A stretch of DNA of 64,000 nucleotides from Hongsoonwoonella zoysiae. GTDB taxonomy: Bacteria; Pseudomonadota; Alphaproteobacteria; Rhizobiales; Stappiaceae. Made by a program: the position numbers and the translations under genes. Every line of letters starts with the position of its first letter. The stretch's first letter is position 1. The notes below the pieces were generated by a model. It made no database searches and was not told where the DNA came from. It saw only the letters and a program-made list of their open reading frames with translations. Shown here in pieces: positions 38,600-46,272 of the stretch. The DNA lies in contig NZ_JABRXF010000001.1 of the NCBI RefSeq assembly GCF_013266695.1, positions 388,236-452,235 on the forward strand. Reading direction: 5' to 3'.

Positions 38600-38863
38600 A
38601 TGCGCCAATATTTCGTGGCAGCAACCGCTGCACTGCTAGCCGTTTCGGCAACAACCGCATATGCGGACGTTCTGTCTTCCCGTATCCTTTCCTATAATCA
38701 GGCGAAGCATCAGTTACACCTGACAGACCGCACGATCGTGGAAGTCGACTTGAAGAATTTCAACTTGACCGTTCCCGCGAAGCCGGGCGACCGCGTCGAG
38801 ATTTCCTACGACGGAAGCGAGAACGGCATCGACCGTATCCGCGACGTCAAAATCGTGCAGTGA
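38600..38863 (+). CDS. DUF1344 family small secreted protein
   Basis: 87 residues from the ATG at 38600; an ATG at 38564 in the same frame would add 12 residues before the signal peptide. The signal peptide MRQYFVAATAALLAVSATTA ends near YADV. The mature part, with LSYNQAKHQLHLTDRTIVEVD and KPGDRVEISYDG, is a short beta-rich domain typical of this rhizobial family of unknown function. It is a single gene, convergent with ugpC. Confidence 0.8.
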   Translation: MRQYFVAATAALLAVSATTAYADVLSSRILSYNQAKHQLHLTDRTIVEVDLKNFNLTVPAKPGDRVEISYDGSENGIDRIRDVKIVQ

Positions 38864-38943
38864 ACGTAAAACGCCGCGAAGCCATTATGCTCCGCGGCGT
38901 TCGAACATCCCGGTTACGCCGCTGGGGCCGGGCGCGTCCGATG

Positions 38944-40026
38944 TTATCCGTTCAGGCGCTGGCCATTCGCCGCATCGAAGATATGAAGCCGGTCGCGCGG
39001 CGCTTTGAGGGACAGCGATACACCCGCTGCGTATTCCGCCTTCGCCGGCACCCGAACGACGACATCGTCCGCAACACCGCTCATGCGCCCATGGACATAG
39101 CTTTCCGCGCCCACCGGCTCGACGGCGATGACCTTCATGGAGAGCGAGAGCGCATCGTCGCTGGACCCTCCCTCGAAATCCACCTTCAGATCCTCGGGTC
39201 TCACGCCCAAAAGCGCCTTTTCCGCTCCGAAACCATCCGGCGCGTCGAGCCCTTCGCCGCTTTCCAGGTGCAGACGCCCTTCCTTTGACTTGACCGGAAT
39301 AATGTTCATGGCCGGAGAACCGATGAAGCCGGCAACGAAGGTGGAAGCCGGCTTTTCGTAGACCTCCAGCGGCGTTCCGATCTGCTCGATACGGCCGTGG
39401 TTCAAGACGACAAGCCGGTGGGCGAGCGTCATCGCCTCAAGCTGGTCGTGCGTGACGTATACGCTCGTCGTCCCCAGCGCCTCCTGCAGGCGCTTGATCT
39501 CGATACGCATCTGGACGCGTAGCTTCGCGTCAAGGTTGGACAGCGGTTCGTCGAAGAGGAAGGCCGCTGGCTTTCGCACGATCGCACGCCCCATTGCGAC
39601 ACGCTGCCGCTGGCCGCCGGAAAGCTGGCGCGGCTTGCGGTCGAGGAAATCACCGATCTCGAGGATGCGCGCCGCCTCCTTGACCCGCGCATCGATTTCG
39701 CTTTTCGCCGTTCCACGATTTCTGAGGCCATAGGCAAGATTGTCGTAGACCGACATATGCGGGTAGAGCGCATAGTTTTGAAAAACCATCGCTATATCGC
39801 GGTCCGCCGGTTCCACCCGGTTGACCACGCGCTCGCCGATGCGGATTTCGCCGTCGGATATCTCCTCAAGTCCTGCGACCATTCTGAGCAACGTGGACTT
39901 GCCACAGCCGGACGGGCCAACGAGAACGATGAACTCTCCGTCCGCGATATCGATCGAAACGCCCTTCACGGCTTCTACGCCGCCGGCATAGACCTTTCGG
40001 ACTTTGTCGAGGGTAATGATCGCCAT
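38944..40026 (-). CDS. ugpC: sn-Glycerol-3-phosphate ABC transporter ATP-binding protein UgpC
   Basis: 360 residues. Walker [10 protein letters not shown], signature [19 protein letters not shown], Walker [12 protein letters not shown] and H-loop [10 protein letters not shown] are followed by a C-terminal MalK-like regulatory TOBE domain (about 240-350). Last gene of the ugpBAEC operon, eight bases after ugpE. ATPases of this type can be shared among sugar importers, but the linkage with a UgpB-like protein favours glycerol-3-phosphate and its diesters. Confidence 0.94.
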   Translation of the reverse strand: MAIITLDKVRKVYAGGVEAVKGVSIDIADGEFIVLVGPSGCGKSTLLRMVAGLEEISDGEIRIGERVVNRVEPADRDIAMVFQNYALYPHMSVYDNLAYGLRNRGTAKSEIDARVKEAARILEIGDFLDRKPRQLSGGQRQRVAMGRAIVRKPAAFLFDEPLSNLDAKLRVQMRIEIKRLQEALGTTSVYVTHDQLEAMTLAHRLVVLNHGRIEQIGTPLEVYEKPASTFVAGFIGSPAMNIIPVKSKEGRLHLESGEGLDAPDGFGAEKALLGVRPEDLKVDFEGGSSDDALSLSMKVIAVEPVGAESYVHGRMSGVADDVVVRVPAKAEYAAGVSLSLKAPRDRLHIFDAANGQRLNG

Positions 40027-40034
40027 TCACTTCC

Positions 40035-40877
40035 TCACTTGTCGCTCTCAACGAGCCCTTTGATGAACCAGCTTTGAAAGATGACAACAACGATCACCGG
40101 CGGCAGCATTGCGAGCACCGCAAGCGCCATCGCTTCGTTGTAGTCGGGTATCTGCGCCCCGATCCAGACCTGGAGAATCTGCTTTATGCCGCGAACGAGC
40201 GTAAAGAAGGTCTCATCCGACGTGATCAACGTCGGCCAGAGGTACTGGTTCCAGCCATAGACGAACATGATGATGAAGATCGCAGCGATCATCGTCTTGG
40301 AAAGCGGGACAAGGATGTCGATGAAGAATTTCCACGCCCCCGCGCCGTCGATGCGGGCGGCTTCGAGCAGTTCCTCGGGCACCGACTTGAAGAACTGGCG
40401 GAAAAAGAAAGTTCCGGTCGCCGAGGCGATGAGCGGAACGATCAGGCCAGTATATGTATTCACGAGGCCGAGGGATTGCACGATCTCATAGGACGGAAGG
40501 ATCCGGACCTCCAGCGGAAGAAGGAGCGTCGAAAAGATCACCCAGAAGCAGAAAGAAGCCGCGGGAAACCGGAAATACACGATCGCATAGGCCGCCAGCA
40601 TCGAGATCACGATCTTGCCGATCGAAAATCCGAGACCCAGTATGAGCGAATTTTTCAGCATCACGAAGCCATCGACCTGCTTCGTGAAGCCTCCCGCTTC
40701 CGTCAGAACGGTGCGGTAGGTCGACAGGAAGTTATCGCCCAGGGTGAACTGCAGTCCCGACCGATAGATCGTCACCGCGTCATGCGTCGATGTGATGAAT
40801 GCCAGAACCACGGGCGTTACCATGAACAGCACGCCAACGAGAAGGATGATGTGGTCCAGAAGCCGCAAACGAGTCAT
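40035..40877 (-). CDS. ugpE: Glycerol-3-phosphate ABC transporter permease UgpE
   Basis: 280 residues with six predicted membrane helices. The permease signature EAARIDGAGAWKFFIDILVPLS, the EAA loop that contacts UgpC, is at about 180-201. SATGTFFFRQFFKSVPEEL precedes it. It forms the import channel with UgpA, whose stop lies nine bases before this start. Confidence 0.93.
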   Translation of the reverse strand: MTRLRLLDHIILLVGVLFMVTPVVLAFITSTHDAVTIYRSGLQFTLGDNFLSTYRTVLTEAGGFTKQVDGFVMLKNSLILGLGFSIGKIVISMLAAYAIVYFRFPAASFCFWVIFSTLLLPLEVRILPSYEIVQSLGLVNTYTGLIVPLIASATGTFFFRQFFKSVPEELLEAARIDGAGAWKFFIDILVPLSKTMIAAIFIIMFVYGWNQYLWPTLITSDETFFTLVRGIKQILQVWIGAQIPDYNEAMALAVLAMLPPVIVVVIFQSWFIKGLVESDK

Positions 40878-40886
40878 GACCGCTCC

Positions 40887-41768
40887 TCAGGTATAATGCA
40901 CGCGCCGCTCGATGAGGCGGAACTGGACGATGGTGAGAACGAACACGACGAGCATCAGGATAACCGATTGCGCGGAAGATCCCCCCAGATCGTTGCCACG
41001 GAAGCCGTCCTGATAAACCTTGTAGACAAGCGTTATCGGGTCGTTGCCGGGCTGGGTCTTGAGCATGACATCGATGATGCCGAACGTGTCAAAAAACGCG
41101 TAGGTGATGTTGATTATCAGCAGGAAGAAGCCGGTCGGCGCAAGCAGCGGGAATGTGACGGTCCAGAAACGCCTGATTCCGGAGCGGCAATCGATGGCGG
41201 CGGCTTCCTGGACGGACTTGGATATTCCCTGCAGCCCGGACAGGAAGAATATGAAGTTCACCGGGATCTGCTTCCAGACGGCGACCATGGTCATGGCCAT
41301 GCCGGTGTCGAAATAGTTCACACCGATCTGCATCTTCCATCCGACCAGCGCGGCCATATCGACAATCGGGCCGACATGCTGGTCGAAAAGCAGAATTCCG
41401 ATCAGCCCCGCCACCGGCGGGGCAACCGCGTAAACCCACATGAGCAATGTCTTGTAGGCGGATGACCCATGCAGCACCTTGTCGGCCTTGACCGCCAGGA
41501 GCAACGCTAGTCCGAGTGAGAAAAACGTCACGAAAAACGTGAACACCACGGTGAAACGGGTGACACGCAGATAGTCGCTCGAAGACACGGTGTCGATGAA
41601 ATTGTCGAAACCGACGAATGTCGATCCGAAACCGAATGGGTCTTCGAGAAAGAACGACGCACGCACCGCTTCTGCGGCTGGCCATAGGAAGAACACCGCG
41701 ACGATCGATAGTTGCGGCAGAAGAAGCAGATACGGAATCCACCGGTTCTGGAATTGTACTTTCTTCAT
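40887..41768 (-). CDS. ugpA: Glycerol-3-phosphate ABC transporter permease UgpA
   Basis: 293 residues with six predicted membrane helices; the N-terminus is WIPYLLLLPQLSIVAVFFLWP. The EAA loop reads EAAAIDCRSGIRRFWTVTFPLL, with Cys-Arg-Ser replacing the more usual Gly-Ala, near residues 193-214. It pairs with UgpE. It lies 93 bases after ugpB on the same strand. Confidence 0.93.
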   Translation of the reverse strand: MKKVQFQNRWIPYLLLLPQLSIVAVFFLWPAAEAVRASFFLEDPFGFGSTFVGFDNFIDTVSSSDYLRVTRFTVVFTFFVTFFSLGLALLLAVKADKVLHGSSAYKTLLMWVYAVAPPVAGLIGILLFDQHVGPIVDMAALVGWKMQIGVNYFDTGMAMTMVAVWKQIPVNFIFFLSGLQGISKSVQEAAAIDCRSGIRRFWTVTFPLLAPTGFFLLIINITYAFFDTFGIIDVMLKTQPGNDPITLVYKVYQDGFRGNDLGGSSAQSVILMLVVFVLTIVQFRLIERRVHYT

Positions 41769-41861
41769 TGGTGCCCCGCAGTCTCCCGGGCCAGCGCTTC
41801 GCCCGAAGACTTGAAAGAACCGGGGGCGCCACCGCGCCCCCGGCAGACTGATTCAGACTAC

Positions 41862-43172
41862 TTACTGCTGAGCGGTCTTTGCAAAACGCTCGAGCAGCTT
41901 GTTGCCTTCTCCCTCGATGGTGGCGAAAGCCTCGTCCACACTCGCCTCACCGGCAAAGATCTTGCCGTATTCGCGGTTCATGACGTCGCGGATCTGGACG
42001 TAGAAGCCCATCCGATAGCCCTTCGTCCAATCGCCGCCGGGAAGGGACAGCTGCTTGATGCCGACTTCGGCGGCAGGCGTGCGCTCGTAATGGCCGTCCT
42101 TCTTTGCCAGCTCATAAGCGGCATTCGTGATCGGAACATAGCCCGTTTCACGGTGCCAGAAGTACTGGACCTCCGGAGACGTCAGGTACTCGAAGAAGGA
42201 CGCGACGCACTTGTTTTCCTCGGCAGGCTTGCCGGACATCGCGAACAGGGCCGCACCGCCGATGAACGTGCCCGTACCCGCACCCTCGACCGCGTCCCAA
42301 TAAGGCAGGAACGTTGCGGAGAAGGGGAACTGGACCGTCTGGGAAATACCGCCGAACGACCCCGACGAGCCGAGCCAGAATGCGACCTTGCCGTCGTTGA
42401 AGGGCGTCTGGTTGTCGCCCCAGCCAGCGCCGTAATAGGCGTAATAGCCATTGTCGAGCCAGTCCTTCACGGCCTTGAAGTGGTTCTTGATCGGATCGCC
42501 GAAAACCAGCTTGGTGCCCTCGACGCCATCATAACCGTTGTTGTTGGTGGCGAACTGGAGGTTGTGGCGCGACTTGAAGTTCTCGGTGAAAATCCACGGC
42601 GTGTGCGACTGCGTCAGAGGGATGTAACCGGCCTCTTTCAGCTTCGGCGCAATCTCCTCGAACTCCTCCCAGGTTTTCGGAGCCTGAACGCCGGCCTTCT
42701 CCAGAGCCTCCTCATTGACGTACATGATCGGCGAAGAGGAGTTGAACGGCATGCCGATCATCTTGCCATTGCTGTCGGCATAGAAATAGCGAACGCCGGA
42801 AATGTAGTCCTCGATATTGAAATCGACGCCTGCTTCCTTGAGCAGATCCTCGACCGGAACGGTCGCGCCCTTCGCGCCAATGATCGTCGCCGCACCCGCG
42901 TCGAAGACCTGGATGATGTTCGGTTGCTCGCCGGCACGGAACGAAGCGATGCCGGCCGTCAGCGTGTCTTCGTAGCCGCCCTTGTAGACCGGGGTCAGCT
43001 GGCAAGCGTCCTGCGCCTTGTTGTAGTTGGTGGAAATTTCGTTCACGACCTCGCCGAGGCGGCCACCCATCGCGTGCCACCAGGAAATATCCGTCGCCGA
43101 GAACGCGCTTGTCGATGTCGAAGCCAATGCCGCCGCCGCGACAAGGCTCGCAATGCTGGTGCGATAATTCAT
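41862..43172 (-). CDS. ugpB: Glycerol-3-phosphate-binding periplasmic protein UgpB
   Basis: 436 residues from the ATG at 43172. The signal peptide ends near TSAFSA at about residue 25. The extracellular solute-binding fold resembles E. coli UgpB closely: ISWWHAMGGRLGE, VYKGGYEDTLTAGIASFRAG, IIQVFDAGAATI and GMPFNSSSPIMYVNEEALEKAG. It delivers glycerol-3-phosphate or glycerophosphodiesters to UgpAEC, as a phosphorus and carbon source. A Pho-box-like site lies upstream. Confidence 0.94.
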   Translation of the reverse strand: MNYRTSIASLVAAAALASTSTSAFSATDISWWHAMGGRLGEVVNEISTNYNKAQDACQLTPVYKGGYEDTLTAGIASFRAGEQPNIIQVFDAGAATIIGAKGATVPVEDLLKEAGVDFNIEDYISGVRYFYADSNGKMIGMPFNSSSPIMYVNEEALEKAGVQAPKTWEEFEEIAPKLKEAGYIPLTQSHTPWIFTENFKSRHNLQFATNNNGYDGVEGTKLVFGDPIKNHFKAVKDWLDNGYYAYYGAGWGDNQTPFNDGKVAFWLGSSGSFGGISQTVQFPFSATFLPYWDAVEGAGTGTFIGGAALFAMSGKPAEENKCVASFFEYLTSPEVQYFWHRETGYVPITNAAYELAKKDGHYERTPAAEVGIKQLSLPGGDWTKGYRMGFYVQIRDVMNREYGKIFAGEASVDEAFATIEGEGNKLLERFAKTAQQ

Positions 43173-43532
43173 GCTGTCCTCCACACTTGTTTGCTTTTCA
43201 TAGCCCACTCGATCAATCGGCCTTTGCCGCATCCTCCATCGACCGGCTTAGCCTGACGACTGATCCTGAATAGCACCAAATCGTTTTCGGATGAAAGATT
43301 AATGGCGTTCAAATGAACATTAGGTGACAGCTGCAGGTTTGAAGGCGGGCGCGGCCAGCAGCGCGTGGAGGCTACACCAGGCGAATTGCCGGGCAAGCGC
43401 ACGTAAGACGGGCCGGCGCGGCGCTCCGTGCTCCTGCGAGGCGCCCGAAATTTTTCCACGCTTGCATATATATATCGAAATTTAAGTATTGAATACTATT
43501 ATTGCGACTGTAAATAATTGAAAGGAAATATG
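43173..43532. other. Divergent region between ugpB and the globin operon
   Basis: About 360 bases. The left part has normal base composition and a candidate Pho box for ugpB. From about 43450 the DNA turns sharply AT-rich up to and into the globin gene, where its promoter must lie. Confidence 0.6.
43309..43330 (-). promoter_or_regulatory. Candidate Pho box upstream of ugpB
   Basis: On the minus strand CTGTCACCTAA is followed directly by TGTTCATTTGA, two 11-base units like the CTGTCAT-based direct repeats bound by PhoB. The second unit is a weak match. ugp operons are known members of the phosphate regulon. Confidence 0.45.
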
Positions 43533-43901
43533 ATGTCGTTATATGATGAAATAGGTGGGAAGATTGCAGTTGACGCAGCGGTAAATATTTTATATACGCG
43601 CCTTCTGAATGATAAAAAGACGTCACATTTCTTTGCTGGGATGGAAGTTGCCAAGCAAAGAATGAAGATGCGCCTATTTCTTACTTACGCCCTTGGAGGC
43701 GCAGCAGAATATAACGGCAAGGATTTGCGCAGCTCCCACGCACACCTGAACCTCACCGACAAGGATTTCGACAATGTCGGCGGGCACATCAAGGCGACGC
43801 TGGAAGAGCTCTCAGTTCCAGGACATCTCGTCGACAAGATTCTCACGGTCGTCGAAACGACACGTGATGATGTCCTGAATAGGGCCGCGTCGGCAGCCTG
43901 A
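43533..43901 (+). CDS. Group 1 truncated haemoglobin
   Basis: 122 residues from the ATG at 43533, six bases after AAAGGA; an adjacent ATG at 43530 is possible. The 2/2 globin fold is evident: SLYDEIGGK at the start, Tyr21 at B10 in ILYTRLLND, HFFAGM, then ALGGAAEYNGKDLR and the proximal His69 in SSHAHLNLTDKDF. Group 1 proteins bind oxygen and often oxidise nitric oxide to nitrate. The first 150 bases of the gene are AT-rich with A/T-ending codons and the rest is GC-rich, a sign of mosaic origin. It is first in a three-gene cluster. Confidence 0.92.
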   Translation: MSLYDEIGGKIAVDAAVNILYTRLLNDKKTSHFFAGMEVAKQRMKMRLFLTYALGGAAEYNGKDLRSSHAHLNLTDKDFDNVGGHIKATLEELSVPGHLVDKILTVVETTRDDVLNRAASAA

Positions 43902-44001
43902 CGCGCGGCTCTTTGCGGCCAGCAGCAACCCGATTCCACGGCGATGTCCGATCGCGAGAGCGGATGCAGGCGAGCCTTCCGAACGCCATTGGGGAATGCG
44001 A

Positions 44002-44733
44002 ATGAACTCCGCGACCTTGCACACCCCGGAATCGACGGACCATTCCGCCCTCAGCGGCCCGGTCTACGTCGCCTTGATCAATCTGACAGGGCGCCAGCGC
44101 ATGCTGTCGCAGCGTGTCGGACTTTATCTGCTGAACTTTCATATCCACAGGCAGGGCGAGCGGACCATCGGCGACGAAGAAATCAAGGCGTTCAGAAGCG
44201 CGGTAGCGGATTTTCGCTCAGCGCACGCAACCCTCGTCAAAGGAGATCGTGAGCGCGGCATCCCCCCTCTCTTTTGCGAAGGGGTTAAGGAGATCCTTTT
44301 CGGCAAGGCGCAAGGTGGGCAGGATATCGAACGCTTCATCGCGATATGCGAGCGATATGAAGCCGATCTTACCGGAGGGCGGGACTACGATGTCCCAGGC
44401 TTCCTCGATTCCATCGCCTTCATCAAAGACGACCTGCTGCTTTTGCTGCAGGCGATCGTCAAGGCGCTGGAAGACGACTACATAGCGTTCAACAAGGAAA
44501 TCGACCTGCTGCGCGAAAAGGAGACCCGCTCCGTCCTGGAGGCACTCGAGAAAATCCGGAAATCGGCACATATGTCGCGCCTCGTCGCGTTCAACGCCAA
44601 GATTTCCTCGATCCGCGCCGGCGAATACGGCCGGGAGTTCGGCGCCCTGACCGATGAGTTGAAACGGATATCGGACGAAATCGGCGAATCATCGAAGCTG
44701 ATCGTCCGCAATCTCTCCAACCGGGCATCGTGA
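44002..44733 (+). CDS. Soluble PilJ-like/chemoreceptor-tip-like sensor protein
   Basis: 243 residues from the ATG at 44002, six bases after GGGGA (an ATG at 43996 touches that site). No signal peptide or membrane helix. Residues 26-38, INLTGRQRMLSQR, match the first helix motif of the PilJ/NarX-type four-helix nitrate sensor domain. Residues about 193-228 (RLVAFNAKISSIRAGEYGREFGALTDELKRI) resemble the chemoreceptor signalling hairpin tip. It lies about 100 bases after the globin gene and overlaps the next gene by GTGA. The role may be cytoplasmic sensing; not established. Confidence 0.65.
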   Translation: MNSATLHTPESTDHSALSGPVYVALINLTGRQRMLSQRVGLYLLNFHIHRQGERTIGDEEIKAFRSAVADFRSAHATLVKGDRERGIPPLFCEGVKEILFGKAQGGQDIERFIAICERYEADLTGGRDYDVPGFLDSIAFIKDDLLLLLQAIVKALEDDYIAFNKEIDLLREKETRSVLEALEKIRKSAHMSRLVAFNAKISSIRAGEYGREFGALTDELKRISDEIGESSKLIVRNLSNRAS

Positions 44734-45140
44734 CGATGCGCTTCGACACGGATGTCCTTTTCAAGGGTATCAAGGGCCTCGTGGCCACAGCGCTTTTTTT
44801 TGGTATTGCCCATGTTCTGTCGCCGCTCGTGCCGCAAGATTTCGTTCTCGGCTCATATGGCGCCCTGGCCGTGATTCTGATTGCCCTGCAGGACGAACCG
44901 GTCGCGAGCTTCGGCACGGTCCTTTCAGCGCATCTGCTGGCGGCAACCACGGGCTCGCCGGTCGAAACGCTCGGCGTTTCGTTCATCGCGCTTTGCGGAT
45001 TGGCGGGACCGCTTGCCTTCATCGCGATCTGTCACACCTGCGAACAGACTTCACACCAACTAAGGAATTATTATTTTCGGAAAACTACTATAAATTGTAT
45101 TTCCTTCAATAAAATTTTCAAGGTTTTCTTCCGCATATAG
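44730..45140 (+). CDS. HPP-family-like membrane protein, possibly truncated
   Basis: 136 residues; GTG start overlaps the previous stop, or ATG at 44736. Four hydrophobic segments at about 10-31, 38-55, 60-76 and 83-101. FVLGSYGALAVILIALQDEP and SAHLLAATTGS resemble the HPP family, integral membrane proteins of which a plant member transports nitrite. The HPP tripeptide itself is missing: where it should occur the sequence reads CHTCEQTSHQ and enters AT-rich DNA with a basic, Phe/Ile/Asn-rich tail. It may be a truncated gene reading into foreign flanking DNA. Confidence 0.45.
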   Translation: MTMRFDTDVLFKGIKGLVATALFFGIAHVLSPLVPQDFVLGSYGALAVILIALQDEPVASFGTVLSAHLLAATTGSPVETLGVSFIALCGLAGPLAFIAICHTCEQTSHQLRNYYFRKTTINCISFNKIFKVFFRI

Positions 45141-45330
45141 TTATAAGCTTAATTTCGAAAAAATTCCGTAACGTCATTTATTGCCTCGTGTTTCTACGTA
45201 TAATTTCATTTATTTCTATAGCTTAAATATTTTTTTCCAAGAACATTAGATTTTTATACACACTTTCGTGATATCCGTAACTGTACAAATGCCCTTGATC
45301 CTTCAAGAAGATATCCGCCAAGAGGTTCGC

Positions 45331-46254
45331 ATGCGCGCATTCAAATGGTTTGCAGCACTGTCGGTCATGACGCTCGGTCTTTATTCCACGCCTGTTTCGG
45401 CACAAGACCTGACCCCGACAGACGCCTTTCAGCGCGCCGCCCAGATCAAATCGATGGTTCTCATGATGCTCGAGGCGGATCTTTACGACGTGAAGGATCT
45501 GCCGGATCCCGCGATCGTCCCAAGTCGTCCGCGGCATGTCCTTCGTGTCGCGGTGGATGTTTTCGAACGCATCCAGACATTGCGGCTGCTGAATGGCCTC
45601 GCGGAAAATCCGGCCCCCACGACCGAGGCGAAACCGACCCGGGCTGCGGATGTAGTCGCCGTTCTGGAGCAAGCCGCAAGCGAACTTCAGGAACTGGGGC
45701 CCATCTATGGTGTAAATCTCAAGATCGACCTTCCGGGGCGCGACGGCGACAGGACGCCCGGAGAAGTGCTGGCGCATCTGCGTGCGATCAACGACGGTCT
45801 GGTACTTTTGGGCGTGCCCGTAACGCTTCCCAACGACGTCCAGCGCACAGCGCTGGAAATTCGCCAGGAAATGACAAAAGTCGCTTCCCTGAAGGGCGCT
45901 CCGACGAACGTCAAGGCCGAGGCCGTCAAGTCGGCGATGCCGAGCGATGCGCTTTCGGAGGTCATGGGTCTGATCGACGACCTGCGAAACGCGACCGAAA
46001 ACGATGCGAGCCTTGCCCTGCCCTCCGGCGTTGCCGTCCCGCCTGTTCCCGAGGGTGGAAAGACGATCAGGCCCGCCGATGTCCTGCTCGCCGCGCAATT
46101 CGCCTTGGCCGACGTCTATGCGCTCAACGTTGCGCTTGGCGACAAAAACCCGCTCGAGCGCATCCCAACCCAGGCGGGCAAGAACCCGGCCGACGTAAAG
46201 AACGCAATAGCCGGCTCGCGCGCCCAATTGGCCGCAATCGTCGCCGCAGAATAA
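45331..46254 (+). CDS. Periplasmic helical-repeat protein of unknown function
   Basis: 307 residues from the ATG at 45331 with AGAGG five bases upstream. The signal peptide ends near PVSAQ at residue 25. The mature protein consists of about seven copies of a helical unit, roughly (T/R)PxDVLxxxxxxxxxLxxL, starting near residues 28, 66, 103, 142, 204, 247 and 285 (for example RPADVLLAAQFALADVYALN). I do not recognise a family. It is 18 bases upstream of a chemoreceptor gene on the same strand, so it could be its periplasmic partner or ligand-binding protein. Upstream DNA is AT-rich. Confidence 0.7.
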   Translation: MRAFKWFAALSVMTLGLYSTPVSAQDLTPTDAFQRAAQIKSMVLMMLEADLYDVKDLPDPAIVPSRPRHVLRVAVDVFERIQTLRLLNGLAENPAPTTEAKPTRAADVVAVLEQAASELQELGPIYGVNLKIDLPGRDGDRTPGEVLAHLRAINDGLVLLGVPVTLPNDVQRTALEIRQEMTKVASLKGAPTNVKAEAVKSAMPSDALSEVMGLIDDLRNATENDASLALPSGVAVPPVPEGGKTIRPADVLLAAQFALADVYALNVALGDKNPLERIPTQAGKNPADVKNAIAGSRAQLAAIVAAE

Positions 46255-46272
46255 CCCGGAGTTGGACGTCTC

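Noticed and set aside
40074-41465. 463-codon plus-strand frame opposite ugpE and ugpA
   Set aside because: Charged low-complexity product (Asp/His/Arg-rich), a typical antisense shadow of hydrophobic permease genes.
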